From contig NZ_VNIK02000002.1 of assembly GCF_007785775.2 (NCBI RefSeq), forward strand, positions 124,001 to 188,000: a DNA stretch of 64,000 bases, read 5' to 3'. Below the pieces are notes generated by a model. It was not told the DNA's origin. It searched no databases and saw nothing but the letters and a program-made list of their open reading frames with translations. The translations under genes and the position numbers were made by a program. Shown here piece by piece: positions 35,313-43,795 of this stretch (its first letter is position 1; each line of letters starts with the position of its first letter). The DNA is from Flagellimonas hadalis. GTDB lineage: Bacteria > Bacteroidota > Bacteroidia > Flavobacteriales > Flavobacteriaceae.

Positions 35313-36290
35313 TCAATCCTTGGGGAAAACCGCCAAAAGTTTGGCCTGTTCCTCAATGGCGGATCTAAATTCTTTTTTTAGGGTCTGGACCAATTCTGAA
35401 ACCGGGAGCACATTGTCAATGGAAGTCACTCCCTGCCCTGCCGACCAAATGGTCTTCCAGGCCTTGGCCTCGGTGTTCAGCTCTTTGCCAAAATCGATTT
35501 TGGTGTCCTTTTTCAGGTCTTCTTCCGTGATTCCGGCAGCTTTGAGGCTGGCAGCCAAGAAATTGGCATGTACCCCGGAAATGGAAGCCGTATAGATTAC
35601 GTCACTGGCCCCAGCATCAACGATCATTTTTCGATATTCGTCAGTGGCCTGGCTTTCTTCCGTGTTGATGAAACGGGTGCCCATATAGGCAAGATCGGCC
35701 CCCATCTGCATGGCAGCCGCGATATCCCTTCCCGTACTGATACAGCCCGAAAGGATAATGGTCTTGTCAAAGAATTTTTTGACCTCTGTGATGAGGCTCA
35801 TCGGGTTGATGGTGCCACCGTGTCCACCTGCTCCCGCTGATACTAGGATGAGTCCGTCCACACCTGCCTCGGCAGCCTTTTCCGCATGGCGTTTTTTGAT
35901 AATGTCGTGGAACACCAGCCCGCCATAGCTGTGAATGGCATCCACCACCATGCTCACGGCACCAAGGGAGGTGATCACCAAGGGGACTTTGTGCTTCATG
36001 CAGAGTTTTACATCGGCCTCCAACCGCGGATTGGTGGGGTGCACCACTAGGTTGACCCCAAATGGAGCGGGCTTTTTCCCTGTTTCCTTTTCAAACTGTT
36101 CCAGCTCCGACTTGATTTGGATAAGCCATTCTTCAAAACCTTCACTGGTGCGTTGGTTCAATGCAGGAAACGTTCCGACAATACCGTTCTTGCAGCACTC
36201 AATGACCAATTTGGGTCCGGAGATCAAGAACATGGGAGCGGCGATGACGGGTAGGGAAAGGTTTTTGGCAAATTCTGCTTTTTGGCTCAT
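35313..36290 (-). CDS. Nitronate monooxygenase family (2-nitropropane dioxygenase-like)
   Basis: FMN-dependent TIM-barrel enzyme of 325 residues. Visible features are VIAAPMFLISGPKL at the first strand, the catalytic-type histidine in SAGAGGHGGTINP, and the phosphate-binding GCISTGRDIAAAMQMGADLAYMGTRF. This matches nitronate monooxygenases, which oxidise toxic propionate 3-nitronate, but the family also includes enoyl-ACP reductase FabK-like proteins. It is the first gene of a two-gene unit with the hydrolase and is divergent from the thioesterase. Confidence 0.88.
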   Translation of the reverse strand: MSQKAEFAKNLSLPVIAAPMFLISGPKLVIECCKNGIVGTFPALNQRTSEGFEEWLIQIKSELEQFEKETGKKPAPFGVNLVVHPTNPRLEADVKLCMKHKVPLVITSLGAVSMVVDAIHSYGGLVFHDIIKKRHAEKAAEAGVDGLILVSAGAGGHGGTINPMSLITEVKKFFDKTIILSGCISTGRDIAAAMQMGADLAYMGTRFINTEESQATDEYRKMIVDAGASDVIYTASISGVHANFLAASLKAAGITEEDLKKDTKIDFGKELNTEAKAWKTIWSAGQGVTSIDNVLPVSELVQTLKKEFRSAIEEQAKLLAVFPKD

Positions 36291-36407
36291 GGGATCGGTG
36301 TTAAACTATGTTTAAAAATAGGATTAATTCTGTTGACCCATTGGGCCCAGTTCTCAAAACTATGGTATTTTTACAATTATTATGCACGCATAACAAAATA
36401 ACCCGCT

Positions 36408-36887
36408 ATGTTTTTTAAGGAATTTGAGATCCGTTGGAGCGATCTGGATGCCAATAGGCACATGGCCAACTCGGCCTATATCAACTTTATGAGCCACACC
36501 CGAATGGCCTATTTGGGACAGTTGGGATTCAACCAGGTGAGCATGGCCATCCACAATATCGGCCCTGTGGTCTTTTATGAACATGTCTATTATTTCAAGG
36601 AGGCCTTTCCGGGCAGACCTGTGAAAGTTTCCTTGGAGTTGGTGGGCATGAGCGAGGATGGAATGTTCTTTGAATTCAGACACAATTTTTATGACATCAA
36701 GGGCAAGAATTTTGCGCGTTGTGAGATGATGGGTGCTTGGATCGATCTGAAAGAACGGAAATTGACCGCTCTCCCCACTGAATTTTTGGAAGCCTTCCAG
36801 GCCATGGAAAAATCCAAGGATTTCAAGACGTTGACCAAGGCCGACACCCGAAAGTTTGTGCAGGTTCCGAGGGATTTGGAGGGTTAA
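36408..36887 (+). CDS. Hotdog-fold acyl-CoA thioesterase
   Basis: Protein of 159 residues with the 4HBT/YbgC pattern: EIRWSDLDANRHMANSAYINF, where the aspartate and histidine are the usual catalytic area, and the long helix LGFNQVSM. It should hydrolyse acyl-CoA or related thioesters in the cytosol. The last bases overlap the convergent EamA transporter gene by four bases. Substrate is unknown. Confidence 0.88.
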   Translation: MFFKEFEIRWSDLDANRHMANSAYINFMSHTRMAYLGQLGFNQVSMAIHNIGPVVFYEHVYYFKEAFPGRPVKVSLELVGMSEDGMFFEFRHNFYDIKGKNFARCEMMGAWIDLKERKLTALPTEFLEAFQAMEKSKDFKTLTKADTRKFVQVPRDLEG

Positions 36888-37786
36888 TCGTTCTTTAGCC
36901 CTGCCTTTGCCCGTTTACTGGCCAGATACACGCCCACCAACACAAAGGCCGTGGCCACGACCTTGACCAAGGTAAGATGGTCCTTCCCCGAAAAAAGGGC
37001 GAACAGAATGCCCACCAAAGGCTGCATATATACAAAGGCCCCAACAGTGGACGCCTTGAGTTCGGTGAGGGCAAACACATTGAACAGATAGGTCATAAAG
37101 GTAGTGCCAATGACCACAAAAGCTATCGAACCATAGGCCCAAAGTGGCATGGTGGACCATTGTATCTCCATGACCTCAGGCAAGGTGATGGGCAGATTGA
37201 TGATGACTGCAATGGTAAAAAGCCACTTCATCAAGGTAAAGGGATGGTATTTTTCAATGAGGGTCTTCACCACGGTAAGGTATGCGCCATACGAAGTGGC
37301 GTTCAGCACAAACAAAAAATTGCCGAGGGGAATGTTGGGGGCATCTTGCCGAACTTCCGCTCCAAAAAGGATGAGCCCCAAAGCCCCGGCAAAGCCCAAG
37401 AAAACCCCAAGCCCTTTGTTCAGGGTGATCCGTTCGCTCAAAAAGAAGGCGGACAAGATCACAACAATAATTGGGGTAATCGTCACCAAGACCGCACTGT
37501 TGATCGGGGTGGAAAGCTGGAGTCCCTTGAAAAAGGAAAGCATGTTGATGACCATGCCCAAAATGGAACACACCAAAATCCGCAGCCAGTCCCTCTTCTC
37601 GATTTTTTCCTTGGGACCGAACAGGGAGATGATCCAAAACAGCAAGGCCGCCCCGGCAACCCGCAACATGATGAACCCATACGGCTTCACATAGGTGGGC
37701 ATGACCCCTTTGGCAACAGTATGGTTTATGCCATAAATGGTAGTGGCACCAATAGCGGCCAAAATGGCCAAGGTCCTTCTGCTCAT
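36884..37786 (-). CDS. EamA (DMT superfamily) transporter
   Basis: Inner-membrane transporter of 300 residues with ten hydrophobic segments in two repeated EamA halves, beginning TLAILAAIGATTIYGINHTVAKG and with the second half starting near NFLFVLNATSYGAYLTVVK. Members export metabolites such as amino acids; the substrate is not readable. Its ATG overlaps the stop of the ArsC-like gene by four bases (ATGA), and its stop overlaps the convergent thioesterase stop. Confidence 0.9.
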   Translation of the reverse strand: MSRRTLAILAAIGATTIYGINHTVAKGVMPTYVKPYGFIMLRVAGAALLFWIISLFGPKEKIEKRDWLRILVCSILGMVINMLSFFKGLQLSTPINSAVLVTITPIIVVILSAFFLSERITLNKGLGVFLGFAGALGLILFGAEVRQDAPNIPLGNFLFVLNATSYGAYLTVVKTLIEKYHPFTLMKWLFTIAVIINLPITLPEVMEIQWSTMPLWAYGSIAFVVIGTTFMTYLFNVFALTELKASTVGAFVYMQPLVGILFALFSGKDHLTLVKVVATAFVLVGVYLASKRAKAGLKND

Positions 37787-38136
37787 GCGTGCAGGGCCTC
37801 TTTAGCGGCCTCGACCACTTTTTTGGAGTTCCCGACAAAGATCTGTCCATCAACAAGGATCACGGGCCGTTTTAAAAAGGTATAGTGTTCCAGGATCAGG
37901 TTTTTATAATCGTTTTCAGAGAGTTCCTTTTCGTGGAGCCCCCTTTGGCGGAACAGCATGGCTCTTTTACTGAAAAGGGATTCGTAGTTGCCAGAAAGGG
38001 CTGCCATTTCTTCCAATTGTTCGGGAGTAATGGGTTCCGATTTGATCTCTTGCAATTCAACTCCGTCCAAAGGCTGCAATTCCTTTATGATCCGCTGACA
38101 AGTAGTGCAGGTGCCCAAGTGGTATATTTTTTTCAT
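37783..38136 (-). CDS. ArsC/Spx-like thioredoxin-fold protein
   Basis: Protein of 117 residues of the ArsC family. The N-terminal CTTC (C10 and C13) is the CxxC of Spx and YffB-like members rather than the CxxS of many arsenate reductases. The cis-proline region KRPVILVDGQIFVGNS is clear. A role as arsenate reductase or as redox regulator cannot be decided. It overlaps the EamA gene by four bases, so the two are co-expressed. Confidence 0.85.
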   Translation of the reverse strand: MKKIYHLGTCTTCQRIIKELQPLDGVELQEIKSEPITPEQLEEMAALSGNYESLFSKRAMLFRQRGLHEKELSENDYKNLILEHYTFLKRPVILVDGQIFVGNSKKVVEAAKEALHA

Positions 38137-38329
38137 GATAAATGGTGCTGTATTGCAAAGGAAGGGAAATTTCCATCAATTCATATTAAGATAGTGCAAA
38201 TTCAACAGCTTTTCGAAAGGTTGTTCCAATTATAAAGAAGAAGTGATTTTATGTGTTTTTCATAGATCCGTTTCATATTTTAAAACTAGTTTTACGTCAG
38301 AAGAAGATTGCTTTTTGAAAAATAAGGTT

Positions 38330-38797
38330 ATGGAAAAGTTGTTTGATATAGTGCTGAAGAACAGAAAAATTCTACATGATCATTTGCAGAACACCCCAAA
38401 AGAGGACCTGTTCAGGATCCCAAAGGGGTTCAACAACAATATTTGGTGGAACATAGCCCATGTGGTGGTAACCCCGCAATTGCTGTTGTACGGCCTGAGC
38501 GGTCTTGACTTTACCATTGAAAAGGAACTGATCGACAAGTACCGAAAAGGAACTTTTCCTGATGGGGAACCTTCCAAACAAGAAGTGGAAAAGATATCCG
38601 CCTACCTTTTTAGTACCGTAAAGCTGATCCAATTGGATTATTCACACGGAAAGTTCAAAACGTTCAAGGAGTACATGACGACCCCTAAGATAGGCTTGGC
38701 CAGCGCTGAGGATGCCATCGCGTTCAACGTCTTCCACGAAGGGCTCCACCTAGGAGCCATCGGGGCATTGAAAAAAACCTTGGAAACAGACCGTTGA
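38330..38797 (+). CDS. DinB family protein (cytosolic)
   Basis: Four-helix-bundle protein of 155 residues from the ATG at 38330 (MEKLFDIVLKNRKIL). Probable metal ligands are H49 in WWNIAHVV and two histidines near the end in VFHEGLHLG, the classic DinB triad pattern. It has no signal peptide, unlike the second DinB-like protein at 26882-27487. An ATG 87 bases upstream would add an unsuited N-terminus. Such proteins are thiol transferase-like or metal-binding; the substrate is unknown. Confidence 0.85.
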   Translation: MEKLFDIVLKNRKILHDHLQNTPKEDLFRIPKGFNNNIWWNIAHVVVTPQLLLYGLSGLDFTIEKELIDKYRKGTFPDGEPSKQEVEKISAYLFSTVKLIQLDYSHGKFKTFKEYMTTPKIGLASAEDAIAFNVFHEGLHLGAIGALKKTLETDR

Positions 38798-38949
38798 AAG
38801 GCCTCTTTTTCATCTCAAAACTATATGTTCGGACGATGGTCCAGGCCCAATTTTCCTTCCCAAATCCAGATAAATCGGTGAAAAGCAAAACACACTGAAA
38901 ATCAGTTATATTTGCTGTTGATTTATTGTAAGACCCAAATCTTATCAAA

Positions 38950-39501
38950 ATGAAAAACTTCCAATTATGCTGGGGGCTCTTTTGCTTGCTATTTACCTTG
39001 GTATGCGAGCAGGGCTTTTCCCAACGAAGCTACTTATCCATTGGCGCGGTGCCCACCTACAAAACAGATGGCTACGGTATTCAGCTCAACTCGAACTATT
39101 ACCACAATGCCACGGATTATTTTCAGGTATCCTTGGCGGCAACTTTTTCCAAGGAAACCCCCAATTCAGGGGTAGAATTTCCGTATGAGGATTATTTTTT
39201 TAACCTGGGCTATTTTACCACGGTGCTGACCTCTCCCAAACGAGGGATCTCTTTTTATTTTGGTGGCGGGCCCTCCTTGGGATACAAGTACATCAATAAT
39301 GGGGACACCTTTTTCCCCTTTGATGCCATAGAGGCCGAGAGCAGTTTCATTTATGGCGGCTACGCTTCCTTTGAAATGGATTTCTTCCTATCGGATGCAT
39401 TTTCCGTGATCGTCCCCATCAATGGATTTTACCATTTTAACAGTGACCTTCACGATTCCACCCTCTTATTGGGGGCCGGTCTTCGTTATTATTTCAAATA
39501 G
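38950..39501 (+). CDS. Outer-membrane beta-barrel protein, TraO-like
   Basis: Exported protein of 183 residues (signal peptide ending GFSQ) with alternating strands and a final aromatic LLGAGLRYYFK, as in a small barrel. The order of its patches (FFNLGYFTTVLTSPKRGISFYFGGG, GYKYINNG, FIYGGYASFEMDFFLSD, GAGLRYYF) closely resembles TraO of Bacteroides conjugative transposons as I recall it. No other transfer genes are near. A TATATTTG box at 38907-38914 lies 36 bases upstream. Either a housekeeping barrel related to TraO or a stray transfer gene. Confidence 0.65.
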   Translation: MKNFQLCWGLFCLLFTLVCEQGFSQRSYLSIGAVPTYKTDGYGIQLNSNYYHNATDYFQVSLAATFSKETPNSGVEFPYEDYFFNLGYFTTVLTSPKRGISFYFGGGPSLGYKYINNGDTFFPFDAIEAESSFIYGGYASFEMDFFLSDAFSVIVPINGFYHFNSDLHDSTLLLGAGLRYYFK

Positions 39502-39533
39502 TTGTCTGTGCTGTGATGCGACATAGAGACCTA

Positions 39534-40277
39534 TCAAAGGGTTACTTTTCTTTTTAAATAAGGATTGACCTTATCGTAGGGCAGGGTCAGTACGATTGGC
39601 CCGTCGGCATACGACGCCACTTCGTATGGGTTATAGATGAGCTGGATACCGTCCGGGGTGTAGCCCACATTATAGGGGAGATGAAAAGCATCCCCTTCGA
39701 ACATAAAACCCGTAGCGTTGATGTTTTGGCCTTCCGGTACCTTTTCTTGGGCACGGAATTGGGCCTCGGCAAATTTTTCAAACCCTTCCATATCATCAAA
39801 AAGGTCGGGAGTGTCCAGTTCAATCCCTTTGGTTTTGTCAAAGTTCAAAAAGGAAGTGGAGGCATAGCCATGGGCACCCCCGGTAAAGGAATAGGAATTG
39901 ACCGCCACGGTCACGATATTGAGGTCCTCATAGATCACATCCCCATTTATTTTTGCTTCCCAAGCCACTTCATCGGGAAATTTGGACTTCAGTTCCTTAT
40001 AACTATTGGTGAAAGAGGCGATGGCCTTATCGGCCGTGTCGATGTCCTCCTGTCCCTCACTAAAGGAAAGAAGGCTGATGATCTCTTCGCTCAATGATCG
40101 GTTGATGGCCGTTGCCACCGATGACCCATCGATTGCTTTGGGTATATTGATCTCAACATTGGGGCAAGTGGCACAAGTTTCCCCATTGAGCAACAACGGC
40201 TCAAAAGTCAATCGGGATTCACTTTCACAGCCCAAAACGAACCATAGGAATAAGACAGGGACAAGGATTTTTTTCAT
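39534..40277 (-). CDS. DUF3298-type lipoprotein (RsiV-like)
   Basis: Predicted lipoprotein of 247 residues with lipobox VLGC (cysteine 17) and an unusual CATC pair at about 35-38. The mature part matches the DUF4163/DUF3298 layout: INRSLSEEIISLL, then VNSYSFTGGAHGYASTSFLNFD and a final LTLPYDKVNPYLKR. In Bacillus the domain occurs in RsiV, which binds lysozyme. No sigma factor gene is nearby, so a regulatory role is not supported here. Confidence 0.8.
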   Translation of the reverse strand: MKKILVPVLFLWFVLGCESESRLTFEPLLLNGETCATCPNVEINIPKAIDGSSVATAINRSLSEEIISLLSFSEGQEDIDTADKAIASFTNSYKELKSKFPDEVAWEAKINGDVIYEDLNIVTVAVNSYSFTGGAHGYASTSFLNFDKTKGIELDTPDLFDDMEGFEKFAEAQFRAQEKVPEGQNINATGFMFEGDAFHLPYNVGYTPDGIQLIYNPYEVASYADGPIVLTLPYDKVNPYLKRKVTL

Positions 40278-40312
40278 AAAAGAGGTTTTTGGGTCTTCAA
40301 AAATAAGACTTC

Positions 40313-40344
40313 ATTGAATACTCCGAAAGATAGCGATACATTTG
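40313..40344 (+). promoter_or_regulatory. Flavobacterial promoter before the trans-sulfuration gene
   Basis: ATTG at 40313-40316 and TACATTTG at 40337-40344, 20 bases apart, fit the Bacteroidota housekeeping consensus TTTG-N19-TAnnTTTG. The start of transcription would be about 12 bases before the ATG at 40363, leaving no room for a riboswitch. Confidence 0.55.
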
Positions 40345-40362
40345 TAAGTAGATCGGAACAGG

Positions 40363-41514
40363 ATGAAAAAAGACCTAAAGTTCAACAGCAAGACCATCCA
40401 TGGAGGGCAACAACCCGATAAGGCCTATGGGGCGGTGATGCCCCCCATCTATCAAACTTCTACCTATGCCCAATCCACCCCCGGTGGACACAAAGGGTAT
40501 GAATATTCCAGAAGTGCCAACCCGACCAGGACTGCCTTGGAACAGGCTCTGGCAAGCATAGAGAATGGAAGCTACGGAATGGCGTTTGCCAGTGGACTTG
40601 CCGCCATCGATGCCGTGCTTAAACTATTGTCCCCAGGGAATGAAGTCATTTGCACTAGTGACCTGTATGGGGGCAGTTACCGACTTTTCAAAAGAATATT
40701 CGAAAAATACGGGATCCATTTCCACTTTGTGGAGATGGACAATGTGGAGACAATCGAAGCGCATATCAACCCGAACACCAAAATGGTCTGGGTGGAGACC
40801 CCCACCAATCCCATGATGAACATTATCGATATCAAGGCAGTGTCCGAGCTTACCAAAAAGCATGGGCTGCTGTTGGCCGTGGACAATACCTTTGCCACAC
40901 CCTATCTGCAACAACCGTTGGATTTGGGAGCCGATATCGTGATGCATTCTGCCACAAAATATTTGGGCGGACACAGCGATGTAGTGGTCGGCGGATTAGT
41001 GGTGAAGGACAAATCGCTTGCCGATCAACTGTATTTTATCCAAAATGCAAGTGGTGCTGTGTGTGGCCCCATGGACAGTTTCCTGACTCTCCGCGGAATC
41101 AAGACACTGCATGTGCGGATGCAACGGCATTGTGAGAACGGGGCGGCCATTGCGAAATATCTGGTGGCCCATCCAAAGATTGAAAAGGTCTATTGGCCCG
41201 GTTTCGAGACACATCCCAACCACAAGGTGGCCATGGCGCAGATGAAGGGTTTTGGGGGAATGATTTCCTTTGTGCCCAAAGGGAATTATGGAGATGCCAT
41301 AAAAATTGTGGAAAACCTGAAACTATTTACCCTTGCCGAATCGTTGGGAGGAGTGGAAAGTCTGGCAGGACATCCTGCCAGCATGACCCATGCCAGCATC
41401 CCGAAAGAAGAACGTGAGAAAAGTGGGGTGGTCGATGCGTTGATCAGGCTCAGTGTCGGCATTGAGGATGTGGAAGACCTGATAGCCGATTTGGAACAGG
41501 CCCTTACACAATGA
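40363..41514 (+). CDS. Cystathionine gamma-synthase/lyase family enzyme
   Basis: PLP-dependent trans-sulfuration enzyme of 383 residues. The PLP lysine is K199 in HSATKYLGGHSDV, with D174 in VDNTFATP and the phosphate-contact region YEYSRSANPTR (about 46-56). The C-terminal SLGGVESLAGHPASMTH is typical of the family. The sequence cannot separate gamma-synthase from gamma-lyase activity with certainty. It is a single gene behind its own promoter. Confidence 0.9.
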   Translation: MKKDLKFNSKTIHGGQQPDKAYGAVMPPIYQTSTYAQSTPGGHKGYEYSRSANPTRTALEQALASIENGSYGMAFASGLAAIDAVLKLLSPGNEVICTSDLYGGSYRLFKRIFEKYGIHFHFVEMDNVETIEAHINPNTKMVWVETPTNPMMNIIDIKAVSELTKKHGLLLAVDNTFATPYLQQPLDLGADIVMHSATKYLGGHSDVVVGGLVVKDKSLADQLYFIQNASGAVCGPMDSFLTLRGIKTLHVRMQRHCENGAAIAKYLVAHPKIEKVYWPGFETHPNHKVAMAQMKGFGGMISFVPKGNYGDAIKIVENLKLFTLAESLGGVESLAGHPASMTHASIPKEEREKSGVVDALIRLSVGIEDVEDLIADLEQALTQ

Positions 41515-41541
41515 TTTTGAAAAATTTTCAAAAAACCAGTA

Positions 41542-41569
41542 TTTGAAATATTGAAATAGTATAATTTTG
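41542..41569 (+). promoter_or_regulatory. Candidate promoter of glutamate dehydrogenase
   Basis: TAATTTTG at 41562-41569 is a perfect TAnnTTTG box. A TTTG at 41542-41545 lies 16 bases before it, shorter than the usual spacing. The leader to the ATG at 41640 is about 65 bases and contains a CCCC...GGGG hairpin. Confidence 0.45.
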
Positions 41570-41639
41570 CCCTCAAATTCATAATTCAATAAAAATAACC
41601 CCAAGCTAAGTCGAGGGGACAATTAATCTTAATCCGTTT

Positions 41640-42983
41640 ATGGAAGCAAAAATAAAAGCATTTATGGACGAGGTGAAGGCCAGGAACGGCCATGAACCTG
41701 AATTCATACAAGCGGTACAAGAGGTGGCGGAAACGGTAATACCCTATATTGCCAAGCACGACATCTATAATGGAAAGAACATCCTCCTGAGAATGGTCGA
41801 GCCGGAACGATTGATCTCGTTCCGTGTGGCGTGGGTCGATGACGAAGGGGAAATCCATGTGAACCGCGGATACCGCATTCAAATGAACTCGGCCATAGGC
41901 CCCTACAAAGGAGGGCTCCGATTTCACCCCACAGTAAATGCCAGCGTACTGAAATTCTTGGCATTTGAACAAGTATTCAAAAACAGTCTTACCACTTTGC
42001 CCATGGGCGGAGGAAAGGGAGGTTCCGATTTTGACCCAAAAGGCAAGTCGGACGATGAGGTGATGCGCTTTTGCCATGCCTTCATGACAGAGCTTTGCCG
42101 ACACATTGGCCCGAACACCGACGTTCCCGCAGGAGACATTGGCGTAGGTGCCCGCGAGATAGGGTTCCTTTTTGGGATGTACAAAAAAATACGCAACGAG
42201 TTCACCGGCGTATTGACCGGGAAGGGACTTTCATGGGGAGGATCATTGATCCGTCCCGAAGCGACCGGATACGGCACCGTTTACTTTGCCGATAGCATGC
42301 TCAAGACCCAAGGAAAATCTTTTGAAGGCAAGAAAGTAGTGATATCAGGATCTGGGAACGTGGCCCAATACGCTGCCGAAAAGGTCCTCCAATTGGGAGG
42401 AAAAGTATTGACCCTTTCAGATTCGGGCGGTTACATCTATGACAAGGACGGAATAAACGAGGAAAAACTTGCCTATGTGATGGACTTGAAGAACAACCGT
42501 AGGGGAAGGATCTCGGATTATGTTGCCAAGTATCCTTCGGCAGAGTTCCGCAAAGGGGAGACCCCATGGAAAGTGGCGTGCGACATTGCATTGCCCTGTG
42601 CCACCCAGAACGAGTTGAACGGTGACGATGCCGCTCAATTGATTAAAAATGGCTGTATCGCCGTGGCCGAAGGAGCGAATATGCCCTCCACCCCGGAAGC
42701 CATCCATGCCTTCCACGATGCCAAGATCTTGTTTGCACCAGGCAAGGCTTCCAATGCAGGGGGTGTGGCCACTTCAGGTCTGGAAATGTCCCAAAACTCA
42801 CTCAGGATCAGTTGGACACGTGAAGAGGTGGACCAGCGATTGAAAGGGATCATGTCCGATATCCACGATGCCTGTATCGAATATGGAAAAGAAGACGGTG
42901 GATACTGCAACTATGTAAAAGGAGCCAATATTGCCGGCTTCGTAAAAGTTGCGGATGCCATGTTGGCCCAAGGGGTCATTTAG
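41640..42983 (+). CDS. gdhA: NADP-specific glutamate dehydrogenase
   Basis: Hexameric-type glutamate dehydrogenase of 447 residues making glutamate from 2-oxoglutarate and ammonia. The substrate region reads YKGGLRFHPTVN and the catalytic lysine area is PMGGGKGGSDFDPKGKS; the nucleotide-binding fold starts VVISGSGNVAQYAAEK. The length and the GGSDFDPKGKSD form are typical of the NADP enzymes. It is closed by a strong terminator 30 bases downstream. Confidence 0.96.
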   Translation: MEAKIKAFMDEVKARNGHEPEFIQAVQEVAETVIPYIAKHDIYNGKNILLRMVEPERLISFRVAWVDDEGEIHVNRGYRIQMNSAIGPYKGGLRFHPTVNASVLKFLAFEQVFKNSLTTLPMGGGKGGSDFDPKGKSDDEVMRFCHAFMTELCRHIGPNTDVPAGDIGVGAREIGFLFGMYKKIRNEFTGVLTGKGLSWGGSLIRPEATGYGTVYFADSMLKTQGKSFEGKKVVISGSGNVAQYAAEKVLQLGGKVLTLSDSGGYIYDKDGINEEKLAYVMDLKNNRRGRISDYVAKYPSAEFRKGETPWKVACDIALPCATQNELNGDDAAQLIKNGCIAVAEGANMPSTPEAIHAFHDAKILFAPGKASNAGGVATSGLEMSQNSLRISWTREEVDQRLKGIMSDIHDACIEYGKEDGGYCNYVKGANIAGFVKVADAMLAQGVI

Positions 42984-43012
42984 GCCGTTTGACCTAAAAT
43001 AGTTTTTGATTG

Positions 43013-43069
43013 GCAGTTACCGGAAGGAGTGCTTATTTTTACACTTCTGGTAACTGCTTCTTTTTTTTT
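43013..43069 (+). terminator. Strong terminator between gdhA and recO
   Basis: A 14-bp stem with one G-T pair (GCAGTTACCGGAAG at 43013-43026, CTTCTGGTAACTGC at 43044-43057) is followed by TTCTTTTTTTTT. The recO ATG at 43075 is only 5 bases beyond, so the recO promoter must lie inside or upstream of this structure, or recO relies on read-through. Confidence 0.88.
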
Positions 43070-43074
43070 GGCCC

Positions 43075-43794
43075 ATGCAAATCACCACAAAGGCAATCGT
43101 TCTTTCCTCATTGAAGTATGGAGACACCAGTCTCATCGTCAGGGCATTTACCGAATCCGATGGATTGAAATCCTATTTGTTGAAAGGGGTGTTTTCTTCT
43201 GGAAAGGGAAAACTGAAACCAGCCTATTTTCTTCCTTTGATGCAATTGGAGGTTGTGGCCAGCCACAGGAACAAAGGCACTTTGGAAGGCATCCGGGAAG
43301 TGAAGGTGGCAACGCCTTACCGTACCGTCCACACAGACATCCTAAAAAATAGCGTGGTGCTTTTTCTCGCGGAAATGTTGGGCAGCAGCATCCACGAACA
43401 AGAGCAGGACCAAGGACTCTTCAACTATTTGGAGCATGCCCTGCTATGGTTGGATGAACATGCCCTTTCCCCCAATTTCCATATCCTCTTTTTATTGAAC
43501 CTAACCAAATATCTGGGCTTCTACCCGGACACTTCCTTGGAAGAAGCTCCTTTCTTTGACCTTCAAGAAGGGGAATTCTGTGAAACACCATCACTTAACC
43601 CGTTGATACAGAGTGAAAACCTAATCGGTTTTAAGAAATTTTTGGGCATGGATTTTGATGCACTTCAGACTGTACAACTAACTAAATTCCAAAGGCGGGA
43701 ACTTTTGAAAACGGTGATCTTGTATTTCCGGTTGCATGTGCACGGATTCAGGGAACCAAAGTCGCTTGCCGTACTAAATGAAGTATTCCATTGA
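43075..43794 (+). CDS. recO: DNA repair protein RecO
   Basis: Recombination mediator of 239 residues that loads RecA with RecR at single-stranded gaps. The N-terminal OB-fold begins TTKAIVLSSLKYGDTSLIVRAFTESDG, followed by LLKGVFSSGKGKLKP, both typical of RecO. The helical domain shows FLLNLTKYLGFYPD. The stop is one base before the ATG of the TonB-receptor gene, which suggests co-transcription. Confidence 0.93.
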   Translation: MQITTKAIVLSSLKYGDTSLIVRAFTESDGLKSYLLKGVFSSGKGKLKPAYFLPLMQLEVVASHRNKGTLEGIREVKVATPYRTVHTDILKNSVVLFLAEMLGSSIHEQEQDQGLFNYLEHALLWLDEHALSPNFHILFLLNLTKYLGFYPDTSLEEAPFFDLQEGEFCETPSLNPLIQSENLIGFKKFLGMDFDALQTVQLTKFQRRELLKTVILYFRLHVHGFREPKSLAVLNEVFH

Positions 43795-43795
43795 A

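Noticed and set aside
39534..40277. RsiV-like anti-sigma factor
   Set aside because: The DUF3298-like domain is present, but there is no membrane-spanning anti-sigma segment and no sigma factor gene next to it.
40277..40362. SAM-type riboswitch before the trans-sulfuration gene
   Set aside because: The likely promoter leaves a leader of only about 12 bases.
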